A stretch of 20,543 bases of DNA from the NCBI GenBank assembly GCA_964605715.1, contig CAZSDV010000040.1, positions 1-20,543 of the forward strand. The letters run 5' to 3'. Shown here one piece after another: positions 7,835 to 16,040 of this stretch (position 1 is its first letter; every line of letters begins with the position of its first letter). A model generated the notes under the pieces. The model had not been told where the DNA came from and searched no databases. It saw only the letters and a program-made list of their open reading frames with translations. The translations under genes were made by a program, and so were the position numbers. This stretch comes from JAPUME01 sp964605715. Its GTDB lineage: Bacteria; Acidobacteriota; Terriglobia; UBA7540; JAPUME01.

Positions 7835-9187
7835 TTATGCGCCTGCTACGGTCATGCCGGTGATTAATAGCGTGGGGGACGCGATCGAGTTCCGAAACAA
7901 AAGATCATTACCCACCTCTTCAATATTTAAGAGCATGTCGATCAGATTTCCTGCAACCGTCACTTCTTCAACCGGATGGGTTAATTCCCCTTTTTCTATC
8001 CATAGTCCTGCCGCGCCCCGAGAGTAATCACCTGTGACAATATTTGTGCCGAAACCCATAAGCTCAGTCACGAAAAACCCCCGCTCTACCGAGCGGATGA
8101 TATCTTTAGGGTTAACCTTTCCGGGTTTCAAGTAGAGATTGCTTGGTCCCACTACAGTTGGGCCAGATAGTCCACGGCTTGCATTAGCAGTGGTCTCTTT
8201 TCCGAGCTTTCGGGCACTGTAGCAGTTAAGAAGGTAGTTTGAGAGCCTCCCTTTTTCGATTAATGGTGTAGTTCGACTTGCCACTCCTTCGTCATCAAAT
8301 GGACGAGAGCCAAATCCTCCAGGCTGTCGGCCATCGTCGAGCAAATTAATATATTCCGGAGCCAGTTGACTTCCTAATTTTCCTGTTAAAAATGAAGCGC
8401 TACGGTAGATGGCGTCACCCCGTGCTGCCTCGAAGAGATGTCCTACTAGGGAGCGTGCCGTCTCTGGGTCAAAAACAATCGGCACTTGAGAGGTTTTTAC
8501 CTTTTTTGCACCTAATCGACGCAAGACTCGTCGGGCAGCTTCCCGACCCACTGATTCTGGGCTATCAAGTTTAGCCAATGAACGAGATATTGAATACCAG
8601 AAGTCGCGCTGCTTGCTGCCATTGTGCTCAGCTAGCGGTGCTGTTGCCACTGAACAAGAAGAGAATCGATAGCTACCGAGAAACCCTAGGGAGTTAGCCA
8701 GCACCTGTGTTCCAGAGACTGAATCGAATGAGGAACCTTCTGAATTAACAATTTTTGGGTTGGCCGCAAGTGCTGTTTCTTCAGCGCAGCGGGCAAGCTC
8801 AATTTTTTGTTCTGTGCTCATTCTATTTATGTCAGGAGCATAGAGATTAAGATCAGGAAGTTCAGTTGCCATTAGATTGCGGTCGGGCATGGCTCCAGCT
8901 GGGTCTTCGGAGGTGGCCTGTGCCATCGCCAAAGTTCTCTCCATCAGGCGCGAGAGGGAGCTGGATGAGAAATCACTTGTGTAGGAGCTCGCGCTGCGAG
9001 TTCCCCATAGCAGACGGAGCCCTAGTCCTTTCACAGCTGATTCTTTTAGGCTTTCTACTTTTCCCAGGCGAACGGTAGTTGAGAATTTTTCCTTTTCCTG
9101 AAGTGTGACTTCAGCTCCGGATGCACTCATCTTCATTGCCCCTTCTACGACGTCCCGGGCCAAATCTTCGAGGTTTTTATTTTCCAT
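7835..9187 (-). CDS. pmbA: TldD/PmbA-family protein, TldE (PmbA) subunit
   Basis: Partner subunit of the TldD/TldE heterodimeric peptidase, which degrades unfolded or leader-type peptides (microcin B17 maturation and CcdA turnover in E. coli). It lacks HExxH, as TldE does, and has the typical Gly-rich C-terminal half: a GxxSRPFDDEG-like turn, then GLSGPTVVGPSNLYL, and GDYSRGAAGLWIEKGE near the end. From ATG 9187 the protein is 450 residues, equal to E. coli PmbA. The frame stays open upstream to a TTG at 9232, 3 bases after the tldD stop (465 residues), but neither start has a convincing Shine-Dalgarno. It lies directly downstream of tldD and is surely co-transcribed. Confidence 0.9.
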   Translation of the reverse strand: MENKNLEDLARDVVEGAMKMSASGAEVTLQEKEKFSTTVRLGKVESLKESAVKGLGLRLLWGTRSASSYTSDFSSSSLSRLMERTLAMAQATSEDPAGAMPDRNLMATELPDLNLYAPDINRMSTEQKIELARCAEETALAANPKIVNSEGSSFDSVSGTQVLANSLGFLGSYRFSSCSVATAPLAEHNGSKQRDFWYSISRSLAKLDSPESVGREAARRVLRRLGAKKVKTSQVPIVFDPETARSLVGHLFEAARGDAIYRSASFLTGKLGSQLAPEYINLLDDGRQPGGFGSRPFDDEGVASRTTPLIEKGRLSNYLLNCYSARKLGKETTANASRGLSGPTVVGPSNLYLKPGKVNPKDIIRSVERGFFVTELMGFGTNIVTGDYSRGAAGLWIEKGELTHPVEEVTVAGNLIDMLLNIEEVGNDLLFRNSIASPTLLITGMTVAGA

Positions 9188-9235
9188 TGTCAAATGTCTT
9201 AGTTCCAGCTGGAGTTTGATGTAAGATCGCAAGCC

Positions 9236-10711
9236 TTAGCCAGTTACCAATCCGGTTCCTCCCAAGGTTAATCGGCTTAGTTTGATGGTTGGCAAGCCTA
9301 CGCCAACCGGAACGTTCTGCCCTTCTTTCCCGCAGGTTCCTACCCCCTCGTCGAGACTCAAATCATTCCCAACTGCAGTAACACGGGTCAGCGCAGTTGG
9401 GCCATCCCCAATCAGCGTAGCACCCCGAATCGGCTGGGCAATCTTGCCATTTTCGATCATGTAGGCTTCTGAGGCTGAAAAGACGAACTTTCCGTTCGTG
9501 ATATCCACTTGTCCTCCTCCGAAGTGGGCGGCATAGATTCCTCGTGGGACGGAAGCTATTATTTCTTCTGGGGTGGATTTTCCTGCAAGCATATAGGTAT
9601 TAGTCATACGTGGCATAGGAATGTGGGCATAGCTCTCACGGCGGCCGCTACCTGTGAGGGGTGTCTTCATCAGCCGACTGCTCATTTTATCTTGGAGGTA
9701 CCCTCGAAGGATGCCTTTCTCAATTAAAGTATTTCTCTGAGTTGGAGTGCCTTCATCATCTACATTAAGGGACCCTCGCCGATTAGGGATCGTACCGTCA
9801 TCTACTACTGTACAGATATCGGAGGCTACTCGCTGCCCCATTTGTCCGCTGAAGGCCGAAAGACCTTTGCGGTTGAAGTCGGCTTCCAGGCCGTGCCCAA
9901 TGGCTTCGTGCAAGAGGATTCCAGGCCAGCCAGGACCAAGCACCACTTCCATTTCCCCTGCAGGCGCTTCCTTGGCGTCGAGTTGTACGATAGCTTGTCG
10001 AGCTGCCTCGCGGGCGAAGTACTCTGGTGTTTTATCCCCTTCGAAAAATTCAATTCCGACTCGCCCTCCCCCACCGCTAGTTCCTGATTCCCTACGATCT
10101 TTTCCGTCATCTGACTGTGCGATGCAAAATATCGAGAGGCGCAGTAGCGGTTGGTAGTCAGTAACCAGATGACCGTCAGACCCGGCAATTAATATGTGTC
10201 GCTCTTGATCGCTATAACTGACGCGAACCTGCTTGATGCGATGGTCATGAGCTCGGGCGGTGGAGTTGGCCCGGTTCGCAAGCTCTAATTTTTCTTTCAA
10301 CTCTTGCTTGGAAGAGGAAAGACCTACTGGGTAGTAATTGGTTGGTGTGCGACTGGCGGTCAAGCCAATCGAGTGAACTTGCGAAGGGCCGTGGGCAATG
10401 TGAGTAGCGATATTAGCTGCTTTACGGATGCAATCAGGAGAGAGATCATCGGTATAGGCGTAACCGGTTTGGTCTCCTGCGATTACCCTTACACCACACC
10501 CTACCGATATACCTTCAGTTGCATTCTTAATAATGGACTCATCAAGCATGATGGAAGAGGTAGTGGTGTATTCGAAATAGAGGTCGGCGTAGTCACCACC
10601 CGCTCCCAGTGCCTTTCCGAGATATCCTTCCAAATCCCTTTCGGTAAGTCCGTAGGTGTCAAAAAAGAAACGTTCGAATGCAGGCATCGTCGCTGGAAGG
10701 TTCCCTTTCAT
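9236..10711 (-). CDS. tldD: Metalloprotease TldD
   Basis: Catalytic zinc subunit of the TldD/E peptidase. LLHEAIGHGLEADFNRKG carries the HExxxH zinc motif (His268, Glu269, His273 counted from ATG 10711). GTCGKEGQNVPVG (458-470) supplies the conserved Cys that is the third zinc ligand in E. coli TldD. The N-terminal segment GDYADLYFEYTTTSSIMLD matches the family. Three starts are possible: GTG 10765 (509 residues), ATG 10711 (491) and ATG 10687 (483). The last best matches the family N-terminus, GTG 10765 falls inside a hairpin, and none has a clear Shine-Dalgarno; I give the longest ATG form. tldD is first in a two-gene operon with pmbA, 48 bases before the preferred pmbA ATG. It is divergent from the SurA-like gene. 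Confidence 0.93.
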   Translation of the reverse strand: MKGNLPATMPAFERFFFDTYGLTERDLEGYLGKALGAGGDYADLYFEYTTTSSIMLDESIIKNATEGISVGCGVRVIAGDQTGYAYTDDLSPDCIRKAANIATHIAHGPSQVHSIGLTASRTPTNYYPVGLSSSKQELKEKLELANRANSTARAHDHRIKQVRVSYSDQERHILIAGSDGHLVTDYQPLLRLSIFCIAQSDDGKDRRESGTSGGGGRVGIEFFEGDKTPEYFAREAARQAIVQLDAKEAPAGEMEVVLGPGWPGILLHEAIGHGLEADFNRKGLSAFSGQMGQRVASDICTVVDDGTIPNRRGSLNVDDEGTPTQRNTLIEKGILRGYLQDKMSSRLMKTPLTGSGRRESYAHIPMPRMTNTYMLAGKSTPEEIIASVPRGIYAAHFGGGQVDITNGKFVFSASEAYMIENGKIAQPIRGATLIGDGPTALTRVTAVGNDLSLDEGVGTCGKEGQNVPVGVGLPTIKLSRLTLGGTGLVTG

Positions 10712-10763
10712 CAAGGTTCTTTTTTTGGGTGAGTTGGCCTCTGGCCCCTTCAGGCACGCTAGC

Positions 10764-10781
10764 ACAAGGCCTAAGCCTTGT
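10764..10781. repeat. Inverted repeat in the tldD/SurA-like divergent gap
   Basis: ACAAGGC (10764-10770) and GCCTTGT (10775-10781) form a perfect 7-base stem with a CTAA loop. It covers the possible GTG start of tldD at 10765 and could be an operator or an mRNA hairpin. No T-run follows, so it is not an intrinsic terminator. Confidence 0.4.
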
Positions 10782-10828
10782 CAATTTTCCTACCATTGCA
10801 TGTCGAGGGAAAAAAGCGACAGGATTTC

Positions 10829-10857
10829 TTGAAGAATTTAGCGGAGTTCAATAGAAT
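10829..10857 (+). promoter_or_regulatory. Candidate sigma70 promoter for the SurA-like gene
   Basis: TTGAAG (10829-10834) and TAGAAT (10852-10857) with a 17-base spacer. Transcription would start near 10864, leaving a leader of about 27 bases that contains the AAGGAAG ribosome-binding site of ATG 10891. This also argues against ATG 10867 as the start. Confidence 0.5.
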
Positions 10858-10890
10858 CCTAAATGCATGATCTATCGGGAAGGAAGAAAG

Positions 10891-11943
10891 ATGAATTGTA
10901 AACTAAAGAGGACAATTAGATGCCTGGCGCTTACCTTGTTCATGATGTGCTTTGGCTGCACAAACTCCTCCAACAGGGAATTTTGGGCTGAAGTAAATGG
11001 GACACCTATATTTCGCGAAGAAGCAGAAAAATTTTACCAAATTTTATTGCTTCAAAACTTGGAAGCTAGAACCCTTGAAGATGCAGCAGGGTTCAAGCTT
11101 AGTATTTTGAATGAGATGATCTCGAACGAGATCTTGGTCCAGCAAGCGCACAGATCGGGAATCCAGGTATCTGAAGGGGATGTTGATGCTCGGCTTGAAG
11201 AATTACGCAACCCGCAGGAACCGGAGGAGTTTGCTGCTAATCTTGCAGAGCAAGGATTAACTGAGGAGGAAGTCCGGACTGCCGCCAGAAGAAACCTCCA
11301 CATCCAAGCTCTTCTTGAACGTGACATCACTTCTCAGATAAAGGTTACAGATGAGGAGGCAGCCGAGTATTACAAACGTAATTCTGAGCAGTTCAACGTC
11401 CCTGAAACCGAATACTATTTGTCGCAAATTTTGGTAACCCCTCGGGCCGACCCTCAGATCCACAATCTCAAAAATGATGATGCCAAGAGCATCTCTTCTG
11501 CTTCGCGGAAGATTCGAGCTCTTCAGGCCTTAATAAAAGGAGGGGAGAAATTTGCGATTGTGGCTGAGAATTATTCGGAAGACCCCAATACTTCTGCCGC
11601 TGGGGGGATCCTGGGTTATGTGCGGCCATCCTCACTTGATGTTAGCCCGGAGTTGAGGCAGCTAAAGTCAGCAATCGAATCTCTCGAGGTGGGAGAGATT
11701 TCTCCGGCTATCCGAACCTCACGTGGCTATTATCTGCTGAAACTGCTTAATAAGCAGGAACCGGGTAAACACGACCTTTCTGACCCAAATACGCGAGAGA
11801 CTATCCGGCGTCTACTAAAAAATGAAAAAGAGCAACTTCTGAAAGCAGCCTACCTGGAGCAACTTCGTAATCGTGCTAAGGTAGAAAATCATCTGGCACA
11901 AAAAATTATCGACTTTCACGGGAATTGGACAGAGTTAAATTAG
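10891..11943 (+). CDS. SurA/PrsA-like peptidyl-prolyl isomerase (parvulin), probable lipoprotein
   Basis: Envelope foldase of 350 residues. Residues 1-23 are a signal peptide ending FMMCFGC; Cys23 after Gly looks like a lipoprotein attachment site, although Phe and Cys at -2 and -3 make the lipobox imperfect. Residues 30-165 form the SurA N-terminal chaperone-like region (EVNGTPIFREEAEKF, then a run of amphipathic helices). The parvulin domain spans about 173-287 with YYLSQILVTPRA, FAIVAENYSEDPNTSAAGGILGY and SPAIRTSRGYYLLKLL. It likely assists folding of outer-membrane or secreted proteins. ATG 10891 has AAGGAAG at good spacing and is preferred over ATG 10867. Its stop overlaps the stop of the converging biotin-carrier gene by four bases. 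SurA and PrsA cannot be separated from sequence alone. Confidence 0.88.
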   Translation: MNCKLKRTIRCLALTLFMMCFGCTNSSNREFWAEVNGTPIFREEAEKFYQILLLQNLEARTLEDAAGFKLSILNEMISNEILVQQAHRSGIQVSEGDVDARLEELRNPQEPEEFAANLAEQGLTEEEVRTAARRNLHIQALLERDITSQIKVTDEEAAEYYKRNSEQFNVPETEYYLSQILVTPRADPQIHNLKNDDAKSISSASRKIRALQALIKGGEKFAIVAENYSEDPNTSAAGGILGYVRPSSLDVSPELRQLKSAIESLEVGEISPAIRTSRGYYLLKLLNKQEPGKHDLSDPNTRETIRRLLKNEKEQLLKAAYLEQLRNRAKVENHLAQKIIDFHGNWTELN

Positions 11944-12470
11944 TTATCCGTAGGATCTACTTCAAGTAATATGGCCCCGGTCTCCACCTTGTCACCCTCA
12001 GACACCAAAATTTTTTTCACTTTCCCTTTTTGTGGGGATGGGATCTCATTTTGCATTTTCATGGCTTCGATTACTACCAGTCCCTCCTTTGCCTCCACCA
12101 ATTGATCCTTCTTGACTAATATTCGAGCAATTTTTCCTGGCATAGGTGCGAGGATTTCCTGCTTTCCTTCCGAAGGAGTTGCATAGCGGGAACGGGAACG
12201 TCTAATCCTTGGATCTACAATTCTTACTTGAAACGGGCTTCCATCAACGATTACCCGATAGTTTCCCGATTCGGTATTGTAAGATTCAAGATATGCCTCA
12301 AAAGATCTACCATCTAATAAGATTGAATAGACTCCCGGTTGCAACTCTACCCAGTTAGCATTGATAACTTGGTCTCCCAGTTTGGCCAGTAAGTTCTGTT
12401 CCTTAATTTCCATTTGAACATGTGTGATTTTCGGGAGGGATTGATCTCCAAGTTGAATCTCAAACTTCAT
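11940..12470 (-). CDS. Biotin carboxyl carrier protein of an acyl-CoA carboxylase
   Basis: Carries the biotin between the carboxylase and carboxyltransferase sites. Of 176 residues, the C-terminal 70 are a biotinyl domain with EAMKM at 135-139 (biotin on Lys138) and the matching PMPGKI turn (109-114). The N-terminal 100 residues are beta-rich and resemble the linker (BT-like) domain that joins biotin carboxylase and biotinyl domains in propionyl- and methylcrotonyl-CoA carboxylase alpha subunits. Here that alpha chain is split in two genes. ATG 12470 has GGAG six bases upstream and overlaps the accC stop as ATGA, so translation is probably coupled. An upstream GTG at 12482 is possible but less likely. 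The carboxyltransferase beta subunit is not in the window, so the acyl-CoA substrate is unresolved. Confidence 0.88.
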   Translation of the reverse strand: MKFEIQLGDQSLPKITHVQMEIKEQNLLAKLGDQVINANWVELQPGVYSILLDGRSFEAYLESYNTESGNYRVIVDGSPFQVRIVDPRIRRSRSRYATPSEGKQEILAPMPGKIARILVKKDQLVEAKEGLVVIEAMKMQNEIPSPQKGKVKKILVSEGDKVETGAILLEVDPTDN

Positions 12471-14002
12471 AGCTTTCTCCACCTGTTCCCTTCGTGTTCA
12501 CCTCGGAGGAGGCCTCGTTGACCGGCAATCTTCCATCTACTTACAGGAATAGAGGAAGATGAGGTAGGCATAGATTTTCTTTTTTTCAAGTCAGCAAGGC
12601 AGCTAACCAACACCGCTACTTTTTCCTGAGAGCTTTCGAAACTCCGTTCTGTAGATGTGTACTTTTTGAGCAATGAATCCACATAATGGGTGTCAAATTG
12701 TCCAGATAGAAATTCCGGTTGCATAAGTACGAATCGGAAAAAAGGAAGATTAGTTTGGATACCTTCCAGATGGTATTCCTCAAGGGCACGTTGCATGCGG
12801 GTAATAGCTTCTTTCCGGTCGGTTCCCCAAGCAATAAGCTTTGAGAGTAGAGGGTCATATTCCAGGGGAACCCTCCACCCTTCATAGATACTTGAATCTT
12901 CACGGATGCCAGGACCAGAACGAGTTCGCAATCGCGTAATTAGTCCTGGAGACGGGAAGAAGTTATTGGCTGGGTCCTCAGCGTAGAGACGACATTCGAG
13001 CGCTGCTCCTCGCAAGACGATATCTTGTTGGTGAATAGAGAGTTTTTCACCGCTAGCCACCCTAAGCTGTTCTTTGACCAGGTCGATGCCGACGACCATT
13101 TCCGTCACGGGGTGTTCCACTTGTAATCGTGTGTTCATTTCCAGAAAATAGAAGTTGCGCTTGTGGTCCACAAGAAATTCAACAGTTCCTGCGTTCGTAT
13201 AGCCAGCCAGCTTTGCAATACGGATTGCTGCTCGGCCCATGGCACGACGCATTTTTTCATCTACTATAGGAGAGGGGCACTCTTCCATTACCTTCTGGTG
13301 TCGTCGCTGTAATGAACATTCACGTTCACCAAGATAGATTAGGTTCCCGTGGTGGTCGCCGATTACCTGAATTTCAATGTGGCGAGGTCGATCAATGTAT
13401 TTTTCAATGTAGATTCCAGGGTCATTGAACGCATTCAGTGCCTCTGAGCGTGCCGTTTGGTAAGAAGATTTTAGCTCTCTGGCTGATGTGAGCCGCCGCA
13501 TCCCTTTTCCACCACCTCCTGCAGATGCCTTGAGCATTAAGGGGTAACCGATCTCCTTCGCTGCATCCTCTATCTCCCGAAAAGAACCAAGACTTTCATG
13601 GGTACCAGGCACAATCTCAACCTGTGCGGCTTGCAGGGTACGGCGTGAGGCTGTTTTCGATCCCATAAGTCGCATGGCCTTTGCCCCCGGACCAATAAAG
13701 GCCAGCCCTGCACCGGCACATGCTTCCTGGAAGGATGGATTTTCAGCCAGAAATCCGTATCCGGGATGGATGGCTTCCGCACCAGAACGAGAGGCGACTT
13801 CGATCATACGGTCAATTCTTAGGTAGCTTGTTGACGCCGCCGCCGGGCCTATAGGGTAGGCCTCATCGGCGTAGAGGACATGGACAGAAGCACGGTCTAC
13901 CTCGGAGTAGACAGCCACGGTCTTAATTCCCATCTCTCGGCAGGCACGTATTACCCGTAAGGCGATCTCACCACGATTAGCAATCAGAATCTTTTTAAAC
14001 AT
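12467..14002 (-). CDS. accC: Biotin carboxylase subunit of an acyl-CoA (acetyl/propionyl-type) carboxylase
   Basis: ATP-grasp enzyme that carboxylates biotin using bicarbonate. It starts MFKKILIANRGEIALRVIRA, the invariant beginning of the family. It has the Gly-rich ATP loop AGGGGKGM (161-168), ERECSLQRRHQKVMEE (226-241), EMNTRLQVEHPVTE with the catalytic Glu and Arg (288-301), and ECRLYAEDP (336-344). At 511 residues it is about 60 longer than E. coli AccC. The tail (EKVAVLVSCLADLKKRK, then SRWKIAGQRGLLR) resembles the region before the biotinyl domain in propionyl/methylcrotonyl-type alpha chains. This favours a catabolic or anaplerotic acyl-CoA carboxylase over the fatty-acid-synthesis enzyme; the accC symbol is by homology only. 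A -10-like TATACT ends 6 bases before the ATG. Confidence 0.92.
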   Translation of the reverse strand: MFKKILIANRGEIALRVIRACREMGIKTVAVYSEVDRASVHVLYADEAYPIGPAAASTSYLRIDRMIEVASRSGAEAIHPGYGFLAENPSFQEACAGAGLAFIGPGAKAMRLMGSKTASRRTLQAAQVEIVPGTHESLGSFREIEDAAKEIGYPLMLKASAGGGGKGMRRLTSARELKSSYQTARSEALNAFNDPGIYIEKYIDRPRHIEIQVIGDHHGNLIYLGERECSLQRRHQKVMEECPSPIVDEKMRRAMGRAAIRIAKLAGYTNAGTVEFLVDHKRNFYFLEMNTRLQVEHPVTEMVVGIDLVKEQLRVASGEKLSIHQQDIVLRGAALECRLYAEDPANNFFPSPGLITRLRTRSGPGIREDSSIYEGWRVPLEYDPLLSKLIAWGTDRKEAITRMQRALEEYHLEGIQTNLPFFRFVLMQPEFLSGQFDTHYVDSLLKKYTSTERSFESSQEKVAVLVSCLADLKKRKSMPTSSSSIPVSRWKIAGQRGLLRGEHEGNRWRKL

Positions 14003-14040
14003 AAAGCTAGTATAACCTCAATTGAGTTCAGGCTACTCCA

Positions 14041-14070
14041 TTGACAGTTTTTTTGGGGGTGTGCTATAGA
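14041..14070 (+). promoter_or_regulatory. Promoter of tRNA-Asn
   Basis: A perfect consensus -35 TTGACA (14041-14046) and TATAGA (14065-14070) are 18 bases apart. A start near 14077 would give a 5' leader of about 68 bases before the mature tRNA. It is the strongest -35 seen in the window, fitting a stable-RNA gene. Confidence 0.55.
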
Positions 14071-14144
14071 TTTATATTAGAGCTGTGGGTGACGCAAGAA
14101 ATGTTTGTGTTAGTCGTTTTCCTAAACCCATAGCAAGGCATTGT

Positions 14145-14219
<75 letters not shown>

Positions 14220-14320
14220 AATTTATTAGTAAACTTTTTCCTTTTTTTGTCGCCTATCCTAACTTAAATTCCTTTCTAAGCTTTCCTTGATTAATTTGTG
14301 TTTACCCAGAGCTACAGTTC

Positions 14321-15826
14321 TCATGTTCCGCAGAAAGTATGCTGGATACGTTCCTCGGGCTTGGGTGGTTGGGCGTGAGAAGCGTACTTTTCCTGGTCTT
14401 TGTAAGGGTTTGAGAGGACATCAAGTAATTCATCCATTTTTGAGAAATCAGCATGGTCGACGGCTGCTTGGATAGCTTGTTCCACACGGTGATTGCGAGG
14501 GATAAAAGCCGGATTGAAGGATCGCATGACCGAAGCTCGCTCTGTTGGAGGAGTTGGCTCACGAATTAATCGTTCTTTCCATCTCGATGACCATGATTGG
14601 TAGTCCTTGTTATTTGGCAGTAGGGGATGAACTTGAAAATCACTTTTGACATCTTGTGCGTAATTGCATAGGGCTCGGAACATTAACGTATAATCTGCGC
14701 CGTGAGTATCCATTAACTCCAACAGGGAATTTACTAACGATTGATCATCGTCTGCTGCTTTAAAAAGCCCTAGCTTCCTTCGCATACCATTGAGCCAATG
14801 TCTTTGGAATTTATTGGGGAAGCTTGCGATTGTAAATTCGGCCATCTTAACAGCTTTTTTTAGATTAGGGTCAAGAAGTGGCAGTAACGTTTCTGCAAAC
14901 CGGGCCAGGTTCCAAAGTCCTATGTGTGCCTGGTTTCCGAAAGCATATCGGCCATGATGGTCAATAGAGCTAAAGACTGTTGTTGGGGAATAGGTATCCA
15001 TAAACGCGCATGGACCATAATCAATAGTTTCACCGGAAATAGTCATGTTATCTGTATTCATGACTCCGTGAATGAAACCAATATTCATCCATTTTGCAAT
15101 GAGCGAAGATTGCCTATCCATCACTGTCTCGAGTAATGCCAGGTAGGGGTTATTAGCTTCTTTGAGCAGAGGAAAGTGGCGATTTATAACATAATTGGCC
15201 AACTGTTGAGTTGAGCTTTTATCGCCGCGCGCCGAAAAATACTCAAAGCTACCAATACGAATATGGCTGGAGGCTACACGTGTGATAATAGCTCCTGGCA
15301 ATGCTGTCTCACGAAACACGGGTTCCCCAGTTGCCACCGCTGCCAAGCTACGTGTGGTTGGAATACGCAGGGCATTCATTGCCTCACTTATGATGTATTC
15401 TCGGATGACGGGGCCTAGCGGTGCCCGCCCGTCTCCACCCCGAGAAAAAGGGGTGGGTCCGGATCCTTTTAATTGGATGTCACGGCGGATGCCCTTAGGG
15501 TCAATAATTTCTCCCAGCAGAATGGCTCTCCCGTCCCCAAGCTTGGATACAAACGTACCAAACTGGTGTCCAGCATAAGCCGTTGCAATTGGGCTGGCTT
15601 GCTGTGGAATAAAATTGCCGGCAAATACGGCTATGCCTCTGTGACCGCTGAGGATCTCGGTATCCAAGCCAAGGTCCTCAGCGAGTGAATGGTTTAGCTT
15701 GATTAGAGAGGGCTTGCTGACAGGAACTGGGCTAGCGCTAGCATAAAAATGGTCTGGGAGCTTAGCATAGGAATTGTCAAAAGCTGCGCCCGCAAAGGTC
15801 AGGTCTTTTTTGGGTTCGTCAACCAT
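14321..15826 (-). CDS. selO: Protein adenylyltransferase SelO (YdiU family)
   Basis: Pseudokinase-fold enzyme that transfers AMP from ATP to Ser/Thr/Tyr residues of proteins and is linked to the oxidative-stress response. Motifs: AYAGHQFG (84-91), LGDGRA (96-101), KGSGPTPFSRGGDGR with the nucleotide-binding Lys (120-134), HGVMNTDNM with the catalytic Asp (253-261), and the metal-binding DYGP (269-272). At 501 residues it is full length. It ends FCGT, so Cys499 sits at the antepenultimate position, where animal SelO has selenocysteine. The ATG at 15826 has no Shine-Dalgarno. It stands alone, opposite in direction to the tRNA gene. Confidence 0.94.
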   Translation of the reverse strand: MVDEPKKDLTFAGAAFDNSYAKLPDHFYASASPVPVSKPSLIKLNHSLAEDLGLDTEILSGHRGIAVFAGNFIPQQASPIATAYAGHQFGTFVSKLGDGRAILLGEIIDPKGIRRDIQLKGSGPTPFSRGGDGRAPLGPVIREYIISEAMNALRIPTTRSLAAVATGEPVFRETALPGAIITRVASSHIRIGSFEYFSARGDKSSTQQLANYVINRHFPLLKEANNPYLALLETVMDRQSSLIAKWMNIGFIHGVMNTDNMTISGETIDYGPCAFMDTYSPTTVFSSIDHHGRYAFGNQAHIGLWNLARFAETLLPLLDPNLKKAVKMAEFTIASFPNKFQRHWLNGMRRKLGLFKAADDDQSLVNSLLELMDTHGADYTLMFRALCNYAQDVKSDFQVHPLLPNNKDYQSWSSRWKERLIREPTPPTERASVMRSFNPAFIPRNHRVEQAIQAAVDHADFSKMDELLDVLSNPYKDQEKYASHAQPPKPEERIQHTFCGT

Positions 15827-16040
15827 TTTGAAATCGGTTCATATAAATTCATGTTACAAGCTTGTCTCAGTGGGCTGCCATCAAAAATCTTCCTTTTCTA
15901 GGGCAGTGAGAGCTTTCCTTCATAATATCTGTCCAATGTAACCGTAATGTCCTTCTCTTTACCATTGGCGATGGTTGCTGCCCCGCAATCTTCCGTTGGA
16001 GGCAGAGAAGAACATTCGAATTCAAAGCGCAGTTACATCA

